Source of the DNA: Candidatus Hodarchaeota archaeon
Lineage (GTDB): Archaea > Asgardarchaeota > Heimdallarchaeia > Hodarchaeales > Hodarchaeaceae
NCBI GenBank assembly: GCA_016840285.1
Contig: JAEOSR010000073.1
Span: 1 to 18,224 of the forward strand
Length of the DNA: 18,224 bases
Direction of reading: 5' to 3'
Made by a program: the position numbers and the translations under genes. Below the pieces are notes generated by a model that did no database searches, was not told where the DNA came from, and was given only the letters and a program-made list of their open reading frames with translations. Each line of letters starts with the position of its first letter. Position 1 is the stretch's first letter. Positions 7,725-14,693 of this stretch are shown here, in pieces.

Positions 7725-8245
7725 TTTCTTAATTTATTAGAATTAGACTCATTAAGAGGGTGTTTGTGAAATGATTATTGAATAGAATCCTTATTTATCA
7801 CCAGAAATACTATATTATTTTAACCTTTCCTGTTTTTTGAATTAACACTTAGGAATGAATTGTTATAATGACTGATCATCAGTACTTTGACTCAGAAGTT
7901 AATAATGATTTAATCTATAGTTTTTTGATTTCGAGTTATTCATGTAGCAAATAAAAGATTTTTGTCCATAGATTCAATCAATCATAAATCCATACAACAC
8001 TAAGTAACATTTATTAAACATACTTTTAGTTGTAAATCGAGTAGTAGGACTGCTAGAACCCGAGAGCAATCGAGTGACATAATCCTAATTGTCGCATCGT
8101 CATGTAGATAGGATCTCTGCCTATATTTTCCTAATAAAAACCATAGAATTATACAATTAGGCTTGTGTTTCTTATTCTTCTATTTATTTTTGATCAATTA
8201 TGACACCAAATTACTTTGTATCTCATGTCTTTATTTAAAATAAGA
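7725..8245. other. Intergenic region, about 520 bp, no gene recognised
   Basis: AT-rich on both strands with frequent stops. The only local contrast is a GC-richer patch at about 8035-8130, where AATCGAGT occurs twice (8035-8042, 8068-8075) and TAGGA (8045-8049) could pair with TCCTA (8083-8087). That could be a small RNA, but no known RNA class matches. A 28-codon frame at 7868 is not convincing. Confidence 0.4.
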
Positions 8246-8264
8246 AGAGTAAAGTTTATAAATA
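8246..8264 (+). promoter_or_regulatory. Archaeal BRE/TATA promoter of the histone gene
   Basis: Purine-rich AGAGTAAAG (BRE-like, 8246-8254) is followed directly by TTTATAAATA (8255-8264), close to the archaeal TATA consensus. Transcription would start about 25 bp downstream, near 8285-8290, giving a 50-nt leader before the ATG at 8340. Confidence 0.65.
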
Positions 8265-8283
8265 ATGAACATACTTCCGCTTA

Positions 8284-8309
8284 CTGTGAGAGTATTAGTA
8301 CTCACACAG
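8284..8309. promoter_or_regulatory. 26-bp dyad at the histone transcription start (operator or 5'-UTR hairpin)
   Basis: CTGTG-A-GAGTA-TTAG-TACTC-A-CACAG: two perfect 5-bp arms interrupted by one A/A mismatch around a TTAG loop. It covers the predicted start of transcription, so it could be a repressor site (perhaps autoregulation) or the first hairpin of the mRNA. Confidence 0.55.
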
Positions 8310-8339
8310 GAACTTAAAACAGAGAAAAGGTGAAATAAT

Positions 8340-8564
8340 ATGGTTAAAAAAACAAAAAGAAAAGCAGGTTTTGCGAGTGCTCGCGTGGAAAAAGTTATTC
8401 GTACTGCAGGAGCTTTTCGTGTTTCTGCTGACGCAGTCTATAGATTAAACGAAATCTTAACTGAATATGCCATGAATGTAGCTCGTTATGCTGTTGATAT
8501 AGCTCAACACTCTGGCCGTAAAACTGTTCAAGAACCCGACATCAGACTCGCAGCAACTAAATAA
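8340..8564 (+). CDS. Archaeal histone with short basic N-terminal tail
   Basis: DNA-packaging protein of 74 aa with one histone fold (helices at about 12-22, 29-55 and 62-72). Family-defining points are VIRTAGAFRVSADA (loop 1, RVS) and the SGRKTV...DIRLA end (loop 2 and helix 3), which match HMf-type histones. Compared with those 68-70-residue proteins, it carries an extra N-terminal stretch MVKKTKRKAG, a lysine-rich tail of about 10 residues that could contact DNA, and it ends directly after helix 3. The start is supported by AAAGGTGA at 8326-8333, six nt before the ATG, and by a good TATA box. It is monocistronic: a terminator follows directly. Confidence 0.95.
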   Translation: MVKKTKRKAGFASARVEKVIRTAGAFRVSADAVYRLNEILTEYAMNVARYAVDIAQHSGRKTVQEPDIRLAATK

Positions 8565-8566
8565 CG

Positions 8567-8606
8567 AAAGGATGACCCTTTTTCCCTCTTTTTTTATTTT
8601 TATTTC
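8567..8606 (+). terminator. Hairpin plus T-rich tract after the histone gene
   Basis: AAAGG (8567-8571) pairs with CCTTT (8577-8581) across ATGAC, followed by a long pyrimidine/T-rich stretch up to about 8606. It begins three nt after the histone stop. T tracts are the main archaeal termination signal; the stem may be incidental. Confidence 0.55.
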
Positions 8607-8701
8607 AGTAAAACTCACCAAGAATAGATATTTGGTGGGGAAGGAAATGTTCAAGCACTTATTAACGGTATATCAACATTTTTTTGGCAGGGGTGACGTA
8701 A

Positions 8702-8998
8702 TTGGCGAATTTTAGCGAAAATTGTGGAAATCTATTAATTCCTAGACAAAAAGGGAATTAATAATGAATTTAGAGAAACTTCATACAAGTTATAACGAAA
8801 ATTCCCCACAATGGAAAAGACTGTACTCTCGTAATAGACCAGGCCTTCACAATATATCCAAGCATTCGAAATATTTGCCCACGATGTGGTAATTTCGAAT
8901 AATATTATTGGGAATCGGGGAACCGCAAAAAAGAGGATTGAGAGTCAATGACTTATTATAAGTGCTTAGAATGTAAATGGATCTGGTTTGAATCATAA
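8702..8998 (+). pseudogene. Decayed transcription factor S (TFS/TFIIS-like) gene
   Basis: One reading frame of 99 codons, interrupted by six stops, aligns from end to end with archaeal TFS, the RNA polymerase transcript-cleavage factor of about 105 aa. The N-terminal ribbon survives as NFSENCGNLLIPRQKG (first Cys changed to Ser). A linker TLVIDQAFTIYPSIRN follows, then the C-terminal ribbon as ICPRCGNFE-stop-YYWESGNRKKED-stop-ESMTYYKCLECKWIW, with both CxxC pairs intact (8876-8887 and 8963-8974). Stops lie at 8759, 8762, 8765, 8771, 8900 and 8939. The second CxxC of the N-terminal ribbon is not recognisable. A GGGGTGA still precedes a TTG at 8702. No frameshift is needed, so this is substitution decay rather than assembly error. 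A functional TFS presumably exists elsewhere. Confidence 0.75.
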
Positions 8999-9049
8999 AC
9001 ATACTATCTTAATAAAGAAATAAGCTGAGCATGAGTAATATGTGATATC

Positions 9050-9409
9050 ATGGTCAATCTCTTTATTTATGGTTCTTTCATGAAAGGACATGTGAATCAT
9101 AAATATTTAAAAGCATATTTTTTCGATTATGCCATTTTATCTGGCTACAGACGATGTTGGCCAAGATCTAAAGATACAGCGATTCTAATTAAGGATATTA
9201 AAAGTTCCGTCAAAGGAGAACTGTATTGGAATGTTGCTAAACAGGATTTAAAAAAGATAGATCGTTTACATGGAACTCCGCATTACTATAAACATAAATT
9301 TGTTGAAGTAATTCTTATAGAGAAAAAGAAATCAGTTTCTGCAATAATACACGCTCCAACCCAAGATATAATAGAACAATGGTTGTTGGCAGAGAAAAGA
9401 GAACAATAA
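9050..9409 (+). CDS. Gamma-glutamylcyclotransferase (AIG2)-like protein
   Basis: Small 119-aa protein of the GGCT/AIG2-like fold. The substrate-loop motif LFIYGSFMKGHVNHKYL (4-20) matches the family Y-G-(S/T)-x-M-x-G-x-x-N-H-x-x-L pattern, and GELYWNV followed by an I-D-R-L turn and YYKHKFVEV match the core strands. Family members cyclise gamma-glutamyl groups, but the usual catalytic glutamate of LDxxEG is His74 here (IDRLHG), so the activity may be lost or changed. The C-terminal half is lysine-rich. It starts with ATG at 9050 without a strong ribosome-binding site. It stands alone between the TFS pseudogene and a large membrane protein. Confidence 0.8.
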   Translation: MVNLFIYGSFMKGHVNHKYLKAYFFDYAILSGYRRCWPRSKDTAILIKDIKSSVKGELYWNVAKQDLKKIDRLHGTPHYYKHKFVEVILIEKKKSVSAIIHAPTQDIIEQWLLAEKREQ

Positions 9410-9641
9410 AATAACTAAATAAGTTCATTAAAGGTTAGATTAGTTCAATCATGTAATTTTCAAATATCTCCTCAGTTTTTACTTCATTAAAAAACTGATC
9501 TATTAATTTTGACACATTTTTGAAGAACTTTACAATACTATTATTACTTATGTATGGGAATGATTTACAGAATTAAATTTTGGTCTAAAGAAGCTTATCT
9601 ATTCATCAACCTGAAAAACTTGAGTAAAAGAGGCCATTCAA

Positions 9642-12011
9642 TTGTTAAAAAGAGATACGAAGTTTATTATCATCCTCCTAATGATATTACTCGTTTTAAT
9701 TCCTTCATCGGTTGAAATAAGGGCAAAAAATTCTTGGTTTAATCAACAAGGTGAATTTGATCCAGAACATCTCCTCCCTAGTTCTACTACTAGTAAGACT
9801 CAAATCTCATCTAATGCAATCCAACAACAAGAAGAAGTTATTACCTTCTTAATTGATAGCTGGGATATTAGTGGTATACTTGAAGATGACTTAGCAAGCG
9901 CTGTTGAGATCATATGTCAAGCAGTGACTGCTTTACCTTCAGTACATTTTTCCTCACAAATAACAGATAAAATTCTTTCAGATTTTGACCTTATTCTCAC
10001 AACAAATCTAACAAATTCCAAGGAAACATTGAGTAAAACACTCGAAGGAGTTTTTTACATTTTGAAAGATGGTGATAGAAAGGTTTCCACCAATATGAAT
10101 CTTTGGATAGCAAAAGCACTGTTGACCCTTGATTCTTCCCTTTATTCATCGTCTATTGAAATTACAATCGATATCATGCAATCACTTGAACTAAATGTTC
10201 GTGGACCGCCTCCTGCGTTTTACCTACAAAGTTCTATTCTGTTAGATCCGGTTGAAATTCCTATTCCAGGATCCATATCTCCTATTGCTCTCCTCCAAGA
10301 CCAACTAATGGCTATGAAAATCTATCAGCAATTATCGTATCAAATCCATGATGATACAATTCTTGAATTTTCCGATAGGATTTTTCATCTTGAGAACCTG
10401 ACTATGAATAATAAAGACGGATTCTTAGATTATAATTTATCATACAATTTGGGATTAGATTTTGGATTTCTTCATGCTGAAAGAGATCAAGTTCTAGAGA
10501 AATTTCATTATCAAAATAACAGAAGTTGCTTTTATTTTAGAGACGGCCTATATCTGTTGGAGTACTTCTTTAATCAAATCAAGGATTACAGTACCGAAGC
10601 AGATAGAGAGATTTATGATTCCTATTTCTATTCCCCATTATTGGCTAATTTATACCATGACGATTTGGTTCGCCTCCTAACAGATTTGCAGGTCCTCTTC
10701 CGATATGAAGACATTTTCTATTACGATAAGATGAGTACTTATAATTTCGATACTGCTTTGCCAATATATCCTAGTGACCGAATATACATCAGTCATCAAT
10801 TCACTTTCATCGGTTTACTGTCCCGAATGGCTAATTGGTATTCTTCATCCACATTATCCACTGATTTTCAAGCCTTTGGCAAGCAGTTACAAAGGTTAGC
10901 TATCTTTCTTTGGGACTATCTTACAATAGAAGCCTACAGTACCTCAACAGGTGGCCAAGCTGCAAATAGTGTACTTTCATCATCTGGGTATTTCTTTGCT
11001 TATTATTCAATTTCACTTGGTTTATATTTATTCGACAATACCTCCCAAGGATCGCTACTTAAAGCCAATATTTTTGCTCTCAACGGATTAGGAACGGTTT
11101 TTCCTTTTCAACTTCTGTTAGAATATGATACTCCAATAACAGTACGAGACAATCAAAGTATATTGATTCAAGTTATTCCCCTCGCTAATGTAAGTTCCTC
11201 TGGATTATATGTTAATAGTAAACTTCTATTAAGTGTACCTGCTGAATCAATAAACACAATCATAGCAACACCCACAATAACAGCGTACACAAATTATTCT
11301 ACTCGCTACAACTTCTCAATATCACGGGAAGGGCCCATCACATTTTCTATTCATCTTTCTCATCAAATGGTCGAATTTTTCAATCTCCAAGCATCATTCT
11401 TAGTTCTACGCTCTTTAACGATGAAAGTTCTTGTCGACCCAATCACCCCAACCCAAGGTGATAAAATCACCATTCGTTTTGAAATCCGTGATAATACTGG
11501 CCTCCTTCGCACTAATATTAAGTATTTTGCAATAATCGATTCTAAATCGTGGAAGAAATCACTGATATTGGCTAATCAATCTCTCTACCCCCCTAATGGA
11601 GAAAATGCAATCACCATCAACTCTAGCCAAACAAAAAGTGATTTATATTGTTACTTTCTAGTGCATAAGGATAACTATTACCCTGCAGAGACCAATATGA
11701 CTATCCATTTCCAAACAAAATTAAACTTTATAGTTGAGTGGTTAGCATGGTTAATTCTGGAAAGTGACATAGGTGCTTGGTTAGGAACAATAGCTGCCCT
11801 CTCTGCTTTACTTTGGGGACTTTATATTAAATTCATCAATCGTCTTTTAAGGAGAGTCAAGATATGTCAATATTGTGGAGGTAGATGGAGAACGAAATAC
11901 CCTGTGTGTGCTCATTGTGGCCGAGTTGTAAATCCAAATAAGATAAAGAAAGACTCTTCGCTATCTAAGGAATTAGAGGATAACCAAGAAGAAATAATCT
12001 CTGAAGCTTAA
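9642..12011 (+). CDS. Large secreted/membrane-anchored protein with cytoplasmic zinc ribbon
   Basis: Unrecognised 789-aa protein with a clear architecture. Residues 1-28 form a signal peptide (KR-rich start, then IIILLMILLVLIP). Residues about 45-500 are helix-rich and dense in aromatic residues, Ser and N-x-S/T sequons, suggesting an extracellular alpha-toroid-like domain. Residues about 500-700 look like beta-sandwich (Ig-like) modules, for example KVLVDPITPTQGDKITIRFE. Residues about 711-732 are a transmembrane helix, followed by a basic stop-transfer (RLLRR) and a zinc ribbon with C742-x2-C745 and C756-x2-C759, then an acidic tail. The start is TTG with GAGG eight nt upstream; the next ATG (codon 14) would remove the positive start of the signal peptide. 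It is probably expressed alone. A surface sensor, adhesin or enzyme are all possible; function unknown. Confidence 0.8.
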   Translation: MLKRDTKFIIILLMILLVLIPSSVEIRAKNSWFNQQGEFDPEHLLPSSTTSKTQISSNAIQQQEEVITFLIDSWDISGILEDDLASAVEIICQAVTALPSVHFSSQITDKILSDFDLILTTNLTNSKETLSKTLEGVFYILKDGDRKVSTNMNLWIAKALLTLDSSLYSSSIEITIDIMQSLELNVRGPPPAFYLQSSILLDPVEIPIPGSISPIALLQDQLMAMKIYQQLSYQIHDDTILEFSDRIFHLENLTMNNKDGFLDYNLSYNLGLDFGFLHAERDQVLEKFHYQNNRSCFYFRDGLYLLEYFFNQIKDYSTEADREIYDSYFYSPLLANLYHDDLVRLLTDLQVLFRYEDIFYYDKMSTYNFDTALPIYPSDRIYISHQFTFIGLLSRMANWYSSSTLSTDFQAFGKQLQRLAIFLWDYLTIEAYSTSTGGQAANSVLSSSGYFFAYYSISLGLYLFDNTSQGSLLKANIFALNGLGTVFPFQLLLEYDTPITVRDNQSILIQVIPLANVSSSGLYVNSKLLLSVPAESINTIIATPTITAYTNYSTRYNFSISREGPITFSIHLSHQMVEFFNLQASFLVLRSLTMKVLVDPITPTQGDKITIRFEIRDNTGLLRTNIKYFAIIDSKSWKKSLILANQSLYPPNGENAITINSSQTKSDLYCYFLVHKDNYYPAETNMTIHFQTKLNFIVEWLAWLILESDIGAWLGTIAALSALLWGLYIKFINRLLRRVKICQYCGGRWRTKYPVCAHCGRVVNPNKIKKDSSLSKELEDNQEEIISEA

Positions 12012-12329
12012 CGTCAGATATCCCATTTCTGTACAATATAACCCTTCTTAATAGCTTGAATCGCTTTTCAAATGCATTTGAATCCTTTAGATGGAGAATT
12101 AATGGTCAAAACTATCAGACTTAATAAATCATCAAACCATTCCTTTATCATTATCGAATCCTATTTCTACTTTGATTTTTCAGTTTTTTGGGGATTATTT
12201 AAGCACCCTCCTAATTTTTTTTATTTTTGATGATCATGAAATCCAAAACGACTTAAATTAAAAATAATTGATTTGTCGAAAATACCTTTTAATTCGAGAA
12301 GAAGAAAATATTTGACTGATGGTGAGAAC

Positions 12330-12416
12330 ATGAGCGAGAAAAAGCTGAAAGAGGCCGAAAAGAAAAAGCAAGAAGCAATGAAAAAGGTAAGGGAAGCAGA
12401 AAAATTTGAGAAAAAG
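12330..12416 (+). repeat. Inverted copy of the 5' end of the charged-helix gene (partner 14985-15071, minus strand)
   Basis: Positions 12330-12416 and the reverse complement of 14985-15071 encode near-identical N termini. 52 of the first 57 bases agree, and the differences are third-position only. The two copies flank the mscS and AAA-like genes in opposite orientation. Confidence 0.7.
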
Positions 12417-12494
12417 GCAAAAAAAAAGAAAAATGAAGCAAGAATGAAGTTCGCCGAAGCAGAACAGAAATGGGAAGACGCTAAAAAACCTTAG
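12330..12494 (+). CDS. Short highly charged helical protein (54 aa), paralogue of the 125-aa protein at 14694-15071
   Basis: Almost wholly E/K/A/R, starting MSEKKLKEAEKKKQEAMKK and ending EAEQKWEDAKKP; it is predicted to be one continuous helix. Its first 29 residues match the long paralogue at 26 positions, and the first 19 codons differ at only five bases, all silent, which argues that both are translated and under selection. GGTGAG at 12321-12326 lies just before this ATG. An earlier in-frame TTG (12273) would add 19 residues but removes the match to the paralogue's start. It converges on mscS (69 nt between the stops). Function unknown. Confidence 0.65.
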   Translation: MSEKKLKEAEKKKQEAMKKVREAEKFEKKAKKKKNEARMKFAEAEQKWEDAKKP

Positions 12495-12563
12495 CTGAGG
12501 AAAAAGAAAGATAATTCTCGGGTGTTTTTTATATGACTACAGGCAATATTAAAGAAGATCCAA

Positions 12564-13373
12564 TTATTCAGATATAGCTTGTATAACTGTGGCAAATTCT
12601 ATACCCAAATCTAATAAAACTTTTTTCCCTCGAATTGTTAAATCACTAATAAATCGGAATTGGTCACGAACATCAACAGGATAAGCTTTCAGTTGGTAAT
12701 GTGTCCCCCAGGGTTTTTCTCTGACAATAATCTCAATTGGTTTTTTTAGCTGAAGAAAGGGACTAGTAATTATCACATCTAATAATTTTTGCTTGATCAA
12801 TACTGCATCATGATTCGGGTGTAAGTAGAAATCTGTTATACAAAGCAGATGTCTACTTCCACTAGTGGAATTGAAGATTGGAGTATCCCAGATTTTTAAT
12901 TGGGGAATATGTACGACACTATCATCAGGTGTTCGAAGTTCTAGTGACCTTAAACCGATTGAGATGACCTCCCCATAAATTCCATTGATTTCAATCCAAT
13001 CTCCAGGCCGATATGGCATTTCATAAAGAGTCACAATACCTGCAAACACGCTACTTATATAGTCCTTAAGAGCAAAACCAAGAGCAATCCCAATAGCTCC
13101 CAGAAATGCAATAAGGTTTTCCGTTGTTGGGACTATTAATATCGGGAAAATAATAATAAAAATGGTGACAATTATTATTAGACGTAAGATTGGCATAAGA
13201 GCTAGTATATATAGTCTGTGTTTTCCGGTAAATTTATTAGCCAAAAAAGGGATCCATCGTCGATTTAACTTTATAATAAGCCATGAGGAGATTAAGGTTA
13301 GTATGATGAAAAGGATTTCAGCGCTTGTTAAAGATCTAAAAAACAAAATTGCCCCATTTTCATAAATCATCAC
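12564..13373 (-). CDS. MscS-family small-conductance mechanosensitive channel
   Basis: Membrane channel of 269 aa opened by membrane tension, releasing solutes on hypo-osmotic shock. Three membrane helices: about 10-35, 55-82 and the pore-lining 86-115. The last carries the glycine/alanine pattern FLGAIGIALGFALKDYISS typical of MscS TM3. The beta domain follows (RPGDWIEINGIYGEVISIGLR, then TPDDSVVHIPQ and NST), and an alpha/beta C-terminal domain ends the protein. It is slightly shorter than E. coli MscS (286 aa). GTG (13373) lies seven nt after GGAG; ATG (13370) is ten nt away, so either could start. It begins 10 nt after the stop of the AAA-like gene, so the two are surely co-transcribed. 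Confidence 0.93.
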   Translation of the reverse strand: MMIYENGAILFFRSLTSAEILFIILTLISSWLIIKLNRRWIPFLANKFTGKHRLYILALMPILRLIIIVTIFIIIFPILIVPTTENLIAFLGAIGIALGFALKDYISSVFAGIVTLYEMPYRPGDWIEINGIYGEVISIGLRSLELRTPDDSVVHIPQLKIWDTPIFNSTSGSRHLLCITDFYLHPNHDAVLIKQKLLDVIITSPFLQLKKPIEIIVREKPWGTHYQLKAYPVDVRDQFRFISDLTIRGKKVLLDLGIEFATVIQAISE

Positions 13374-13383
13374 ACTTCATCTC

Positions 13384-14658
13384 CTATAGATCATCTATTA
13401 AGTACCCCTCACTATTCAGAAATTCCCTTATCCTAGGGTAAGCCAAGGGTGACACCACCCAATCTTCTCCTCTAATTTCTATCAATCCCAAGCGTTTTAA
13501 TTTATTGAGATTTTGTATCACTTCTTCTGTCGATATAGGTAAGATCTGTGATAAACTTTTAATCGGGAGACCATCATGAAGCAATAATGCATGGAGTATA
13601 TGTGATTCATTTTGTTTAACTCCTTCGGGTATAACTGGAAGTTCTACTTTTTCCCAAGGTAGTACCCAAATAGTTCGTCGTTTATCCCTTGGATCTATTT
13701 CCAATTCGTCCTCTTTCATCAATAATTCTTCATCAGGATCTGTACGTAGACTGTTACGCCAAATTCTCCAAGCAATAAGTGGAATACCAGAACTATAGCC
13801 TGCTAAATTCTTTAAGAAATTTGTATCAAATCTAACAGACTTTTTATCATCATCCAGTGGGTTTTCTGGGCTTAATACATATTTTCCTGTAGTTGTTTCC
13901 CGGAAGAAAAAATTTCTTCTAGTTGATTGTTTGAACAACAACTTGAACCATATATTCAACCTTTCATAATCAAAAGCTTTGAGTACGAATATCATACGAG
14001 CGAATGTATCTATTTTCATAACATATTTGAGGTAATTCCAAGTCCAGCTATTTATTCCTATAATACATTGGCAAGAATTTGACCACAACCAATCAAATAA
14101 TTCTCGTAGAATCGTAAGTCCTTTCACATGACGTAAAACACAATGTTCAAGACTGGGTAAGACAAATGGCGTATCCCCACCTTTATTCTGGAGGGTAAAC
14201 CAATTCAGATTACCGTCTAGAATTTCTTCCCTCCGAGGGGGATCAATGATTACCCAATCTCGCTCTTTTCCCCAACTTGTCAGTATTTCCTGGGTACCTT
14301 CAAATGGGTGACTTATTACAACAACAATATTCCCTTTGGAGGATCCAGACTTCTCCCATTCATCCAAGGTTAAGTTTAACGCATTTACAGCTCCAGTCCA
14401 ATCTGGAGAGGGAACAATCCGATCTAATTTCGTTAAAGGGATTACGGTTAATTCCTTCTGATTCAAAAGTAGGTCTGTAATCTCTTTAGTGGGCTTCAAT
14501 TTCCGAAATATTCCTATGATTCCTTGTCTTACCGTCTCTTCAAGTGGTTTTGGGGGTCTTGTATATTGACTTAATGGTATAAATAACCAGAGCTGTGTTG
14601 AGTCAATATCTTGACCCTTGGACTGCGTCATTGGTTTAGTTTCCGTAAAAAGTTCCAT
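13384..14658 (-). CDS. AAA+/STAND-like protein with degenerate P-loop and C-terminal winged helix
   Basis: No named family recognised; 424 aa, soluble. Residues 110-140 (NIVVVISHPFEGTQEIL...DWVIIDPP) have the strand-loop-helix shape of a Walker A region, but the loop reads SHPFEGTQ without GxxGxGK(S/T). Residues 163-195 (TPFVLPSLEHCVLRHVKG...) occupy the Walker B place, and CIIGINSWTWNYL (198-210) follows as a sensor-like strand. A lid-like helix pair contains LAGYSSGIPLIAWRIWRNSL (285-304), typical of AAA+/STAND lids. Residues 350-412 form a winged helix (HILHALLLHDGLPIKSLSQIL...). The N-terminal 20 residues are probably disordered. It lies 35 nt after the charged-helix gene and 10 nt before mscS. 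It could be a non-hydrolysing regulator of the channel; this is inference from operon context. Confidence 0.7.
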   Translation of the reverse strand: MELFTETKPMTQSKGQDIDSTQLWLFIPLSQYTRPPKPLEETVRQGIIGIFRKLKPTKEITDLLLNQKELTVIPLTKLDRIVPSPDWTGAVNALNLTLDEWEKSGSSKGNIVVVISHPFEGTQEILTSWGKERDWVIIDPPRREEILDGNLNWFTLQNKGGDTPFVLPSLEHCVLRHVKGLTILRELFDWLWSNSCQCIIGINSWTWNYLKYVMKIDTFARMIFVLKAFDYERLNIWFKLLFKQSTRRNFFFRETTTGKYVLSPENPLDDDKKSVRFDTNFLKNLAGYSSGIPLIAWRIWRNSLRTDPDEELLMKEDELEIDPRDKRRTIWVLPWEKVELPVIPEGVKQNESHILHALLLHDGLPIKSLSQILPISTEEVIQNLNKLKRLGLIEIRGEDWVVSPLAYPRIREFLNSEGYLIDDL

Positions 14659-14693
14659 TAAGGGAAAAAATTAACACCTGCTTAAGTAAAAAT

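Noticed and set aside
8457..8654. 65-aa minus-strand frame opposite the histone gene end
   Set aside because: It overlaps the confident histone and its terminator, and has no ribosome-binding site or similarity.
9435..9560. Minus-strand open stretch of about 43 codons with a protein-like composition (ends ENYMIELI)
   Set aside because: There is no start codon before the upstream stop and no family match. It could be a gene remnant but is equally likely chance.
12012..12229. Possible coding remnants between the large membrane protein and the short charged-helix gene
   Set aside because: A minus-strand fragment ends AIQAIKKGYIVQKWDI but is cut by stops. A plus-strand 52-codon frame from 12071 is Phe/Tyr-rich low-complexity sequence. 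Neither matches a family.
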